From Castor canadensis (taxonomy: Eukaryota; Chordata; Mammalia; Rodentia; Castoridae), in assembly GCF_047511655.1 (NCBI RefSeq), contig NC_133391.1:134138906-134202905 (forward strand): a DNA stretch of 64,000 bases, in the 5' to 3' direction. A model generated the notes under the pieces. It ran no database searches, was not told the origin of the DNA, and saw only the letters and a list, made by a program, of their open reading frames with translations. The position numbers were made by a program, and so were the translations under genes. This document shows, in pieces, positions 50,331 to 63,390 of this stretch. Position 1 is the first letter of the stretch; each line of letters starts with the position of its first letter.

Positions 50331-51925
50331 AGGTTCTAATTTAGGTAATGACAGAGTGGTTTAAATCTCAGTAAATTTACCTGCCTAACAATTACATATA
50401 TAACAATTATAAACTTTGAACAGGAGAAAAAAATGTGTTCGAAGGGAACAAAAGCAGGAAAAAATATAGTGTATTCAACCTTCAGAAAAAAAAGAGACCA
50501 TACTGGATTAGATCCACCTTTATAGTTTTCCTTCTAAGAACTCTGCAGTCCAGACAACAGGCATAGGAGCACGGAGAACTCAAACAGAAAGTCATAATCT
50601 TATCAGCATGAGGAAACTAGTGATGGAATTTAGGACTATGGGAGATGGAAATTCAGGAAGTTTGGCAGGGGGCTGATGGGGAAATCATGAAAAGAGACAG
50701 AGCAGGGAGTTTTTGAACTGCATATAAATCGGAAAGGCTCTAAAACCATAGCTGGGGAGTCTGAAAGAACTGAGCAGAGATTTTAGCAGCTGTCTGCTAA
50801 AGGGTAAAATGAGTTTGGAATAAGGACTTGGTAAACATCTTGTGCTTTCTACCAGAACCTCAGAAAGAACATGAGTTTTAAGGTTTTATTGTTGTTGTTG
50901 TTTAACACTATATTCCAGGACTAAGACAAAGGGTAAAACTGAAACACTCACTCTAATAAAGCATAAAATCAATCCTCCACAAGTTTAAGGTGATCTACGA
51001 GTAATTTGTTGCTGTCATTAACTTGAGAACCAGAAGGGATCAAACAATTAATATATTACTGATACTTCTCAATTTAAATTGTTTTGATTACCTACTGATG
51101 TCTAATGTTTCAGGGGTTAATTAGCATATCAGGAAGTCACATATTCAAAAAAGATATGCACAAGATTTTTAACTTTAGTATTATATGTAGTAACTCCAAT
51201 TGAAAACTAGTGAAATGCTGCTTATCAATGAATAGTGGAATGGATTAAGTCTTGCAACAATAAGTTAAGCAAAAAAAGTCATAGAAGAGTTCATAAAGGA
51301 TGATTCTCTTTAAGTTTAAAAACAGACAAAATCTATCAATGTCATTAGAAGGATAACTGTTACCTTTGGAAAGGGGAATGGAAAGAGATGACTTCTGAAG
51401 TACTAGAAATGTTTCTCAATCTGAATATAGTTCACTGTTATCTATAAATAGGACTTTTTATTTTGAAAGGCTACTTTCATTTACATTTAGGATTTTTAAG
51501 ATAAATGTGTGAGATCAGTATCATAAATATCAACTCACTCAACTGTACCTAATATATCTAGGCTGCATAATAGATACCTACAAAACTTTCTGGCACTGAG
51601 AATTTTTATTTGATGCCCTCTGAAAGGCTATTACTTTGATAGGCACCATTCAGAAATTTCAAAAGGTCATCTATCTGCAAACAGAATACGGCAATATATG
51701 ACAAAGACTACAGGAAAAAAATAATTTCTAAAAAAATCAAATCAAGCAGTAGAGTTAAACTAAATCTATAGTCAATTAGAAAATATCTAATTGGATCAGA
51801 AAATACATAATTAAAATTCATTTCATGTTAATAAGGAGAAAACACCCTTCAACAAATGTTGGGAAGGATTTAATGAAAATCAGCACCTATTCCTGATATT
51901 ATTTATGTTTGTTTGTTCATTTTAC
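50331..51925. other. Intronic sequence
   Basis: Unassigned, with a TTGTTGTTGTTG microrepeat at about 50890. Confidence 0.4.
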
Positions 51926-51928
51926 AGG

Positions 51929-52040
51929 GGTGAGAGATAGGATCTCACCTGTGGCACAGTTGGTTTAGAACTTCTAGCCTCAACTGATCCTTCTTCTCAG
52001 CCTCCTGAGGTGAGTAGCACTGTGGCTGGCTAATTGTTGC
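51929..52040 (-). repeat. B1/Alu-like SINE (minus strand)
   Basis: GAGATAGGATCTCACCTGTGG and TTCTCAGCCTCCTGAGGTGA on the plus strand. Confidence 0.75.
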
Positions 52041-54140
52041 TGTTTTTTTCTTTTTTAAGTCAGGGTGGGGAAAAAAAAACTTTGCCTGTTTTGTTATATA
52101 AGAAACATTTCCACTGAAGAAAAGTGGGTATAATCATAAATACTCAACACTGTCTGCAAAGTCCAGCCAATGCAATAAGGCAAGAAAAAAGAAATTGGTT
52201 GTAAGTATAAGAAGAGAAAACAAATTGCCACAAGTTTTAAATTACACAACTAGATATAGTGAATTCTTTGCAGTCTAAGTCAGGAAAACTACTGAGATAG
52301 TACAAATGGTGGCTATATGCAAAACCAATCTTAATTATTGGCTATTTTCAATCAGAAAACATAATGAGAAAAATCTCATATAAGATAATAAAAACTGAAA
52401 TACATAGGAAAATTTTTATGAGAAATTTGAAAAAATTATAAGAAAATCATCAAATTTTAACAAAAGGCATATATAAAGTCACATATATGCAATAAAATGC
52501 ACTGAAAAAGTATGTATCTGCAAAGATACATACTAAATTATTGGCAGGATAGAAGTGATTCTATGGTGGAGAGGTTAAGTGGACAACAGAGTGTGGTAGG
52601 GGATAGGAAGGGAAGTAACTGGCAGATTTCATGGTTTATTCTATATGTATCTATATTATTTATATCTACAATAAAGATATATTTATTTGTTCAACAAAAT
52701 GAATAAAGAAGAAATATAGGCAAAATCTTATTTATTGAAGAATTAAAAAATTGAGTCACATGATTAAAGCAAATTTTAAAGTGCTTTGGCAGAGAGGGAA
52801 AGATGGTACAGACAATATTTCTATTTACTACGTATAAGCCAAAGGACTACCTACCAGTCTAAGAATCATGCCCATTTTGATGACTTATTATGGCTTGAGG
52901 ATCAAGTATACCATGTGGATAGTCAGGCAATGAGAGAATTAGCAAGATCTAATTTAGTGTACACCTCTGCTTAAATTAGATGACCTTCCATGTTGACATG
53001 GAATCCTTGTTTCCAGAAGCTGAATGACAGAGTTGAGTTTCAATTACCAAAGTACAGTAATATAAATTAAGAAAAATGTAAACATTTTAATGTTCTGCTT
53101 ATAGAAATAACAAAGTGGAAATTTACCAACCCAACAGATAAAGGGTTTTCAAGAAATATATGAGATTAATAATGAGAAACCAGCTCGTTAAGTGAGGGTG
53201 AATCATCTGTACACACTGCGCAACACTACCAGATCAAGAAGATTCAAACATAAAAACCCTGGGTCAAACTTAAGGGATGATTTTGCATCTTATGATATTT
53301 TACATGTTTATATATAGATAAACAAACCTTTTACCTTTGAGTTCTAACATTTAAAGTCTGGTAATTAAAAGAGTAAAAGAAAACTTCTACTTCAGATGAG
53401 AAAAGAAATGTAAATGTAGTATTTGAAATTATGAATTTAGAAATCTAAAAACAAAGATCAAACACATTTATCTTAAAAATCCTACATGTGAACAAAAGTA
53501 GATTTTCAAAATTAAAAAAGAAAACTGCAGAGAAACAGGTAAAAAGATTTATTCAGCATATTTTTAAAAAATCAAAACAATGTTCAGTAGTTATGAAGCC
53601 TACTTTCATAGTGACACCTTCCTTCTGCCCCCATTGGAAAACATGAGATTTCAAATTTCTGTCACAAAATTTTCACAGCAACTTTGCAAAATTACCTTTT
53701 CTATTACCATTGGCTTCACTGCTCAAGGAAGTAAGTGTCCTTTTTAATCTGTGTATTGCTTGGCAAGTCTATTAAAAATCCCATAAAGATATGCAAAGAT
53801 TATCTCTTTAGGTGTTTTGTCAAGTTTCTAACTCTCTGTAATACTCCTACATCACTGGGGTTAGGTGTCTGTTAAATCCTCTGTGGCTTTCCATTCATAT
53901 GGTAGATTCTAACCAAAGGTAATCTTTCAGAAGAAATAAATGTAGCCAAGCCCTAATCCCCTATATTAAGGAAGACTTGCATTTTTGGAAACAAACATAT
54001 TTTAGGTATAGGATTGACAGTAATTTCTCTTTTAGCATATTCAAGAATTGCTTCTTTGATCAATAACAAAAGTTTATATTAAGTTGTTAACATTCTTTTT
54101 CCCATTAAAAAAGTAGCTCTCTTATTAAAACTGAAAATTA
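52041..54140. other. AT-rich intronic sequence
   Basis: Small frames at 52512-52706 and 52786-52974 resemble no known protein. No RNA gene seen. Confidence 0.4.
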
Positions 54141-54144
54141 TGCA

Positions 54145-54213
54145 AAATGAAGAAGTGGCTCAATGGTAGAGCATTTGCCTAGCATGCATGAGGCCCTGTG
54201 TTCAATCCCTAGC

Positions 54214-54245
<32 letters not shown>
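54145..54245 (+). repeat. ID-like SINE ending in (CA)n
   Basis: GAAGTGGCTCAATGGTAGAG and TTCAATCCCTAGCAACAC, followed by about 15 CA units from about 54214. Confidence 0.9.
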
Positions 54246-54249
<4 letters not shown>

Positions 54250-55185
54250 AGCAAATCTACACAGACATATCTATCCAGGCTTTTGTATTCCATTTTAAAG
54301 TGAAATACAAGTGGACTGACAACCTCCAAACTATGATCAAACCCTTAATTTGAGATGCAGATTTCTTAGTTAAATGATGAACTTTGAAGTAGACAATGAG
54401 AAACCTTGTTTCTAATTCCAACAATTTTATAAAAAGGCTTAAAATACATCACAATGAGAAGACAGAATTCAATATGCTCAAGCAATAATATTGCATGCTA
54501 TCTTTTTGTGTCACTAAAATACTAAAGATGAAAAGATAAAATATAATCTTAATTCTATTATCAGGAAGAATGACAAATAGTCCCTGCTTTAATCAAATAA
54601 AATAATCAAACATGTATTTAGTCATAATATTTCTCTTATTATATTTTTCTGTTAGTGACTGTTTCCTAATGTCTGAACAAAGAGAAATAATGTTACTTGT
54701 TTTCAATATTTAAGATCAAAATAATGCTTTGAACAAACCAACTGTAAAGAAGTTATATCATTTTATCAATACTTTTTACTTTGGAAAACTACATTTTTGA
54801 AAAGAATTTTAACTCTCAATAGATGAACCCTTATAATTTCATGTGATTAAAAAAGAATGATCAAAACATTGCAATCACAGGGTATGGACAAAGTTTTTGC
54901 TTATAAATTTCTTAGGTCTCTAGAAGCATGTGATTTACAAAAGGACTCCATATGTTGCACAAAAAGATATCAAAAAAACTAAAACAAGTTCAAATGTGAT
55001 ACATTCGCATAATCCCTTAAGCTAATAACATAGCTTGAATCACATGATAACAATGCTTATAATAGTGTCATTTTATCTAATCAATAATATTTAGAATAAA
55101 TTTCTGATTTAGTGTGTTAAGTCATAGTCATATAAATATAAGGCAGGCTAAAATTAGGGAAAGTTCAGGACTCAGAAAAATACCA
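54246..55185. other. AT-rich intronic sequence
   Basis: Nothing recognised. Confidence 0.4.
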
Positions 55186-55189
55186 CATT

Positions 55190-55460
55190 TCAAATTGATA
55201 TGCTCTGATTTAGTGATTGCCCTCTTCTGGCTGGGAACCACCAGTGCCTTGCCCCACTCATTGATTATTGGATGGAAATCACCTGGTTCCTTGCTTTCTA
55301 CGGATTAGCATAAGTTTTAAAAGTATATAGGCAAGAGAAGCGTGCTCTCTGCCTGCAGATTCCACCTGCGCCCACCATGCTCCCTTTTGTATTTCCCTTT
55401 CTTAACTTTTAATAAACTGCATTTACACCCATGAGTCCTGTGATGGATTCTTCTCTGTGG
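55190..55460 (+). repeat. ERV-type LTR close to exon 3
   Basis: GGCAAGAGAAGCGTGCTCTC, CACCATGCTCCCTTTTGTAT and AATAAA at 55411-55416 give an LTR-like layout about 230 bases from exon 3, antisense to NDUFS4. Limits uncertain. Confidence 0.6.
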
Positions 55461-55689
55461 AACAGAAAGAAATCTGGAAGTCTTCTGAAAACAGACTGCA
55501 CTGGTGCAGTCAAGAAATGTATATATAGAGAAATATATATACCTATGTCTTCAATTGTATTGATACTTACCAATGTCAAAAAGTATTGTCCTAAGTACCT
55601 CATATATGAGTTTGAAAATCAGTATTTTCAAAAGAAAAATCGACATAGAAAAAGCTGAAAACAACATTAATATTAAACCAAAGTACTCA

Positions 55690-55863
<174 letters not shown>

Positions 55864-56139
55864 CTAAAGAAAAACAAACAACATGTTTCAACAGCACGTA
55901 GACGAAGTGCTTTTTATTCTCTATATACATGCAATTCTACTCAGATTTGTTTATAAATTGGGATATGCTTTCTGGCTTCTTGTACTACTATGACTTTTTT
56001 ATGTAAGCTGCTATTTTGATATATGTAAATGGTATATTTGAGAAGTGATATTAAAGGGGCAGTGGGAAAGGGGCCATAAAAAATTTAGCCATCTTTTGTC
56101 AAACAAAGCACTGGTAATGTCTCTTTATTTATCTACTCA

Positions 56140-56212
56140 TTGTGGTGCTGGGGATTGGTTGAATACAGAGTCTTCTACATGCCAGGCAAGCGCTCAGGCA
56201 CTGTACTCAGCG
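56140..56212 (-). repeat. ID-like SINE (minus strand)
   Basis: GGTGCTGGGGATTGGTTGAA and GCCAGGCAAGCGCTCAGGCA on the plus strand. Confidence 0.7.
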
Positions 56213-56810
56213 TTCCTGAAGTTTCCTGATATAGGAACCTATAGTCAATATACTCTTATTTGTGAGCAAATGCAACTGATCCAATAAGAAAAAATGTGAG
56301 GGGTTATTAAAAGTAAAGGAATAGAAAAAGCAACTAAATTTTAAATAGAAAAAAAGAGAAAAACCCTATTACCAGTGGTTTTTCTGTTAAACTGCTTACT
56401 ACAAGGTATTTTCTTCAAAGGGAATTCAGTCTTTTTACAAACAATTAAAATCAAATAACAACTTTTATTTTATTTCCTTTTTATTTCATTTTATTCCCTT
56501 TTAGTGAAAGCTACTGAAATAATGACAAGTAAAGGTTAAGTCAAAAAAGTAGAAAATTTTTTGCAAAAATGTAATAAACTCCAATTTTCTATACCTTTTC
56601 CAGTAATAAATGCTCAATTGGAGAAAGCATAGAATTTTGATGTCCTAGATTAGATATATTTATCAAAACATAAGAGTAGTCAGGACACAAAATGATAGAG
56701 TAATTCAGAGTTTAAATTCTTAGTTAATAATAGTAAAATACTTTTTATTCTATCAAAGTAAAATCATATTAGGATAACCACATCATTCTTACAAATTAAG
56801 CATTTTAAAA
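56213..56810. other. AT-rich intronic sequence
   Basis: Nothing recognised. Confidence 0.4.
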
Positions 56811-56814
56811 TCAA

Positions 56815-56890
56815 TAGGGCTAGTGATATAGCCCATTAGCAGAGCTCTTGCATAGCATGTGTGAGGTCCTGGGTTCAATCTCCAGCACCG

Positions 56891-56940
<50 letters not shown>
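56815..56940 (+). repeat. ID-like SINE ending in long (CA)n
   Basis: GGGCTAGTGATATAGCCC start and GGTTCAATCTCCAGCACC, then about 24 CA units (56892-56940). Confidence 0.9.
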
Positions 56941-56943
<3 letters not shown>

Positions 56944-57480
56944 TTCACTTACTAAAGTAAATTTTGAGTAACTCCTTAAAACCAAGAGTTAACATGAAAT
57001 GATTTTACCAAACATAAAAAATGAGAAAGTATAACCTGTTTTTTGAATTTCATTTCATTATCATATACCTCCAAGTTAAGGCTGTTTGTAGTTTTAGTCT
57101 ACAAATGCCATGAACAAATACCTAGTGCTGCAATAGGTACCGGGAAACACTAGGCGCATTTTTGAGTTGATTTATTTCTCTACCTATAAGATTAAAACAA
57201 TTCTTTAAAGTCATTTCAGTTGGCAACCAATCCTTTGCTTAACACAGTATCTTTCCATTTGCACCAATTAGATATGGTCACCTCATCACAGTGTGTCTAT
57301 TTAGAGAAACTAAATGATCCATATAAATATTTAGACAAATATGAATTTCTAATTGTGCCAACATTAGGTTTTGTTTTTTTACATTTGTAAAGTAAAAACA
57401 AAATAAATACAATTGGTACAGAAAAATTAGTTTTAATTGCTAGGTTCAACTTCAACTAAAAATTTAAATATTATTGTATT
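56941..57480. other. AT-rich intronic sequence
   Basis: Nothing recognised. Confidence 0.4.
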
Positions 57481-57481
57481 T

Positions 57482-57570
57482 TAGGGGTTAAGTGTATTCC
57501 TCAGTGATACAAGTGCTTGCCTACCATGAACAAGGCCCTGGGTTTGAGCCCCAACACCATCAAATACAAA
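57482..57570 (+). repeat. ID-like SINE
   Basis: GTATTCCTCAGTGATACAAG and GGGTTTGAGCCCCAACACC. Confidence 0.8.
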
Positions 57571-59380
57571 AAAGTATTATTACATGTTAATGACTAAATT
57601 TCTAAAGCATAGTCCTATACACAGAGCTTGAAGTGACTCAGTTCCTGGGGCAATTCTCAATATTTACTTTCCTCTTTGAATTCACTATAATATTTGCAAT
57701 CTGAACATATTATTAGATTGATATGTCCACTTCCTCACTATAGTTGAAGCAAGGTATAAACAAACACTACAATGCTAAAGAATTATGACCAGGGCATCTT
57801 CTTCAAATTTCACAGTAACCTCTCCACTCTGAGCTAAGTTCCTAACAAATGGAAATTTTACTATATGAAAGTAAACACTAAATTCTTAACACTAGTTACC
57901 CTCAGGAAAATTGGATAAGAAATATTTACTTTTTATTTTTATACTTCTACACTATGATGCATACATGGAAATTTATTAAAAACCAGTAAACCTTTGAAAA
58001 CACTGAAATAGTATTTGTTGATGTTTACTGTATATAGGTAGAAAAGGATAGAATGAATTTTAGAAGTCTCTTTAAAATAAGTGGCTATAAAATAGTGCTA
58101 CGCTCTTTATATTTTGAACTAACCACTACCAGTCTTTCATGGCACTTACTTATTCATATCTGCCCCCAATCTAAATATAGTATCAAAGCAAATGAGCTTC
58201 TAAATTCTGAAGCCTAAGTTCTTCTGACATAGAATCACTGTTTCCTGCAGAAGACCTGTAGGGTACTGCAGCCCAGTTGAATTGCTGCCAAAGATAGATA
58301 ATAAAAAGGCTTGGCATCTCTCACATATTTGACACCTAAAGGGTACAGAAGCTCTAAAATTCCTGGTCCTGTAGACATACTCTCAGTCTAGACAAACTGA
58401 TTTCTCACACTTTTAAAATGCACCAGGACACTCTATTGTTATCATTTTATCCACACGGCTTCAGCTAGTGACAGAAGAACCTGTTCTCTAAGGGCATTTC
58501 AATAGGCTAAAGCTTCTACTCCAAGATTCCAATACAACAATGTAACACTCAAAAAAGCACTATGAGGCAGTATTTTGAATTCTATTTCTGTCTTCAATGC
58601 TTTTCTTTCCCTCTAACAATTGAGCTACCTGTGACTCAACTTGCACAAACAATAAATAAAATATCTGCAAATCATTTAAAGTATATTGAATTAATGGTAT
58701 TCTCTATAGATTTCTACTTCTGTATTGAATTATGGACCACCTGTAATTTTCCTAAAAGCATATTTATAAAAGAAATGTGTTGAGGGTGTCAATATTGCCT
58801 TTTACCGTTTGTTCATTTGTAAAAAAATTATAAGTAACAATTCGCAAATCTTCTATGATTACAAAAAAAGTTAAATACATAAACTTTCAAGTTGGCACCC
58901 AAAGAATCTTAAAACTCACTAATCAGTGATTATAAATTCTAATAAAGTGTGTTACCCTATAGGTAACATACACAGATTTACTGAATTTTGAAGTTTTAAT
59001 TTTTAAGCAGGTGGGTCAAACATTATATTTCTATCATTGAAGAATGTTATTATCCTAATAAAGATTCAGAAATACAACTTCATGTACAATATGCTATTTT
59101 ATGAAGTGGTAATTAATAAGCCAATAATAATTCATGGATCGGCATCTGATAAAAATTTACTGCTGCAAAGATGCATAATTCCAAAGTTCTATTCTTCTCA
59201 GTTTTGGAAGAACTGATACCTGACCCTGTATAACTTTAGCTAAAATGAAGAGGAATTTTTAAAATCATTCAGAAAGTATATGCTAGCATATATCATATGT
59301 ACTTTTATTCTTTAAAATATCAATTTCCATTATAAAATATTTCCATGTAAAAACTGTATGATTTGGTTATCAATTGTCCC
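57571..59380. other. Intronic sequence; repeat-poor block at 58130-58520
   Basis: AT-rich overall. The 58130-58520 part is less AT-rich with no repeat recognised. No gene. Confidence 0.35.
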
Positions 59381-59389
59381 CATTTATCT

Positions 59390-59990
59390 TCTGTGAATTC
59401 AACTTTTTTCTTTTTTAACAAAGGAAGCAAGGAACAAGCAATGGGAAGTTGGTGTCAAAATGCAGAAAAACCTCCCAGCAAGCTTCTTGCAACCACCCAG
59501 GATTTAAAGTCTTGCTGGCTGCTCTCTTTTCAATGCCAGAATTTCACACATTTCAATGACTATTATGACTTCAAAGAATCAAATTTTCATCATTGTCCGT
59601 CATCTGCCCGTTGATTTGTATAAAGGAGTTCTTCTGCATGCACTCCAAACAAAAGCCTCCTTACTTTTGTGGCTATATATCAAGTTTTAAAAGTTCTGTT
59701 TGTGACAGTTGTGTCTTTGGTAAATTAGGGTAACACTGAAGGAGTGCAGCTGCTCTGCAGGAACCTCCTTTTTGGCACCATTTCACTTAAATAAAAACTG
59801 AATAATTAGCTTCTGCCTTTATTAAACCACAAAAATGCCACTGGCCTTAGTAATTACTTCCGGTTGCCCCACCCACTTAACCTTAATAGTTTACACTTGT
59901 CATAAAGAGAAATAAATAAAAGGCTTTGGCACTTCTGGAGGAATTTTTTCCAGATCTCTTAGTATAATATCCAAAAAAGTCAATTTTTGC
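59390..59990. other. Repeat-poor intronic block, candidate conserved noncoding element
   Basis: About 600 bases with lower A+T than the surrounding intron and no recognised repeat. It includes an 83-codon plus-strand frame that resembles no protein I know. Motif-like elements such as AAACCACAAA (a possible RUNX-type site) and TTACTTCCGG (an ETS-like site) occur near 59825-59860, but short motifs are weak evidence. Confidence 0.25.
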
Positions 59991-60259
59991 CATTTTTTTT
60001 TTTTTGGTAGTAAGTTAGCTAAACTACATTAGTAGAAAAGTTTCAACACAGCACATACTGGAACATTAAGAAAAAACATTCCTTATAGAAATTTGTTCTA
60101 TTGTAGGCTATTAGTTACCAATCAGGTATTTAAAATTATTTTAGAGCTAAAACTGATCAAAACTCAATGACTGTGTTTATATTCTACTTCAACCATGAAA
60201 AATGTTAAAAGAGAAACAATCTTAGATCTCTAATTAAAAAACAAAACACCTTCCTTTCA

Positions 60260-60398
60260 ACTGGATATGGTGGCACACAAGTCTGTAATTCTAACATTAG
60301 GGAGGCGGAGGCAGGAAGACGCTGAGTTTTAGGCTGGCCTGGGCTACATAGCAAGACCATGACTCAAAAAAACAAAAACCAACCAAACAAAAAAACCC
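60260..60398 (+). repeat. B1/Alu-like SINE with perfect 11-nt TSD
   Basis: GGTGGCACACAAGTCTGTAA, GGAGGCGGAGGCAGGAAGAC and TACATAGCAAGACCATGAC with a CAAAAACC-rich tail. CCTTCCTTTCA at 60249-60259 and 60399-60409 flanks it exactly. Confidence 0.95.
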
Positions 60399-60409
60399 CC
60401 TTCCTTTCA

Positions 60410-62935
60410 GATTACCCACAGATACTTACAATAAGAAACTCACTAAAAGTTTACTAAACAATTAAGGATATTTTACAAAACAAAATTTATAGTTAAAAAT
60501 ATAAAGGTTTGCAGATAGCATAATCACATCTGTTACTTACTATGGAAGAACTCTGAACACATCTAAAAAATTAATGGTCATAGGCATTCAGGTATAATTA
60601 CATGTGTTGAAATAAAATTGAGTTGTGCAAATAAAAGCAATTTTTGTTTGTTTGGTTTTTTTTCAGTCAGAAAATTGATGAGGGAGTAAGTACAACCAGC
60701 TAATAAAGTGCTGGAATGTGACATCCTTTATATTTTGCAAGCTCAGCAAAGCTATCATGGAACTCAAACTGTAGTTTTAAATGGAATATTACAGGCAACA
60801 TAGGAAAAGATCATGCAAATGATGTTATTAATCATACAAAAAGGAAAAATACAAGAATTAAAAACATCTTTTTCAAACTCAAAAAACAGTTTGATTACTC
60901 TTAGATCCTTCTGAGCAGGATAGAACAGAGTAATGGCAATAAAGCAAAAGGGTATAATCAAAATTGGTTGGAATCCTAAATTTCAACTTTGAGCAAAAAA
61001 TAGATTTCTTATTTCACCTTCTATAAAAATCAGTTTATTATGCAAACTGAAGTCCAAATAATATAATAAAGTGCTTATCTTGGGCAACAAAAAGAATTTT
61101 TCTAACTTACTCAACGTATTCTTTGGCACATACTATGCACTACAACTGGACACAAGGCTCAGTAGTTGCTCACCATCTCTATTCTTGAGAAAAGTTAACT
61201 ATTGAACATTTCGAAAAAAGACAGGATGAAAAAGTAATGGGAAGTTCATGACAAGATTCAGAAAAATATCCCATTTTTCTTGAAGAATGAGCAAGTAATT
61301 GAAATCCTCTATGAAGTTAGTTTTATAACTAGTAAGTAGTTGCTTCAAGTCTGGAAGAAACAAACCCAGCTTTTCTTTTTACAAGGTCCAAATACTAAAT
61401 TTTCTTGTATATGTCTGAGTACAATGTATGTTAAGTGAATTTGAATGTGCAGCCACATATGGAAATGCCTATGGCATTAGTGAAAAATGAAGAAATAGCA
61501 CACAGTTCACCTCTGTTTCAATTCAAAAATCAAAGATACTACCATGGGCTAAGATCCTAAGATCCAGAGATTCTAAAGCCTTCAAAAGATATAATGACAA
61601 CACTTTATTTGTATGTGCAAAAAGTCTATGATCTATGTGGGAGGGTTGGGGATACAAAGTAATTATACTTGAAATAGAATGTTGATGAAGAGCTGTAATT
61701 CTGACAACTCTAGAGGAACTCAACTAAACCATTTGCTACCTGAGGGGTACTAACAAGATAGTTGCTTAAACTCTGTAGTCAATTTCCTCTAAAAAAAAAT
61801 GTACAACAAAGCCTAACTCAGATCACTATTTGGAAGGATAAAATCAGGATATCAAGTAAAATATGATAAATACCATGGGTGATAAACAAAAGGGAGATCT
61901 TAGTTGGATTTTCACCCCCCAAGTGAGTATCCTTTATTTTTTATTTTCATTATACGGGGTGGGGGGGGAATCTGACAATTCTGATTAGACTTATATTGTA
62001 CATTCTTAGTTGAATTTAAAGGTTGAAAGGTGTCAGAAAATACCCAACCAAGGAAGAAGACAGAAGATGATTCTTTTGGGACACTTATCATTTTTAAATG
62101 ATACTATTAAAACATTAAAATAATATTAAAGGGAAAAACTTTAAAAAATATATCCATGTCTAATGCCTTAGCAACTGGTTTCATACCTGTATTACCTACC
62201 AATAATTATCCATATGCATAGCCATTTCTCAGTAATGATAATAGTTATTTTGCATTGATTACTTCTAAGTAATATAACATTATTTTTCCCATGTCATTAT
62301 CCAGTCTTTGTACTTCTTGTTTTAATGAACTCATTTTAATGTGTCTCATGGCACACTTTCTTCGCTTAATTGTTTATATGGAAAAATCAAGTTGTTTTGT
62401 TATTATTGCTTTTTAAGTATAGGTTATTGCAATGAAAATCTCAGTAACATAATTATTTTAAGGTTAATCACTAAGATAACAATTAATTGATAAAAGGTTA
62501 TGAGAATTTTCATGGTCTCTGACATGTTATTTAATTACTTTCTAAAAGGAAGGCAAAGCTTCATATTGCTACCAACAATGTATAAGTAGGCCACTTTTCC
62601 TTTATACTGTTAAGGCAGAGAAGCAGGACTATATTAATTGGCTAGACTTTAGTCAGTAAGTGTTCTTCCATTCAAAACTACAAAGGAAATGAACTGTTTG
62701 ATTTTTTTACATATAAAAACAACTACAAAAAATTAACCAAATTTCCTGAAATTGACCCAACTAATAAGTTCCTCTGTAAGAGCTAGTGCCAGAAGAAACA
62801 GAATGCGAAGAAAACATTTACTTAAAATCTAATTAACTGCTCAAAAATAAGATTCTGTTACATCATATAGATGTGAAATCTCCGTAATTGTGTAAGAATG
62901 GCAAACATTTTTACAGTTACTTTATAAAGTTATAT
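60410..62935. other. AT-rich intronic sequence
   Basis: A G-rich run at about 61955-61970 follows TATACGGGG. Small frames have no family match. No feature supported. Confidence 0.4.
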
Positions 62936-62942
62936 TTTGTAG

Positions 62943-63390
62943 TGTTGGGGCTTAGAATTCACTACCCCAAAATATGTCATGCTGGAAGTCACACACTGAC
63001 CTCCTGACTCTCCCCCCTGAGCTGTGGTCATAAAAATATTCTGACCTACCTTACCTGAAAGTAGGTCCTAAGTCTTTTCATTGAGAGGGATTCTTTCCTA
63101 TACACAGAGGCCAAGAAGGATCTGAAAAAACAGGTGTTGCTAAATTTCATCCAGTATATTACCACTGTGTGATATCTTTTTTGTCCAATCATACTTTTGT
63201 GTGACTGTCCATTCTTCCTTAAAACTAAGAATAAAAATGTAGTCTTCCCTGGATCTTTGGGTCTTTCTTTAACAAGCCTTTTGTGTCACATACAACTCTG
63301 GCTAAATATATCTGTTATGTTTTTCTCTTGTTCATCTGTCTGTTGTTACTGGATGCTAGACATGAACCTTGTGGAAGATTTTTTTCTCAC
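62943..63390 (+). repeat. ERV-type solo LTR E
   Basis: Begins TGTTGGGGCTTAGAATTC, has AATAAA at 63230-63235 and a TCTCTTGTTCATCTGTC segment near its end. Related to fragments B and C in intron 4. It is the most complete member. Confidence 0.65.
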
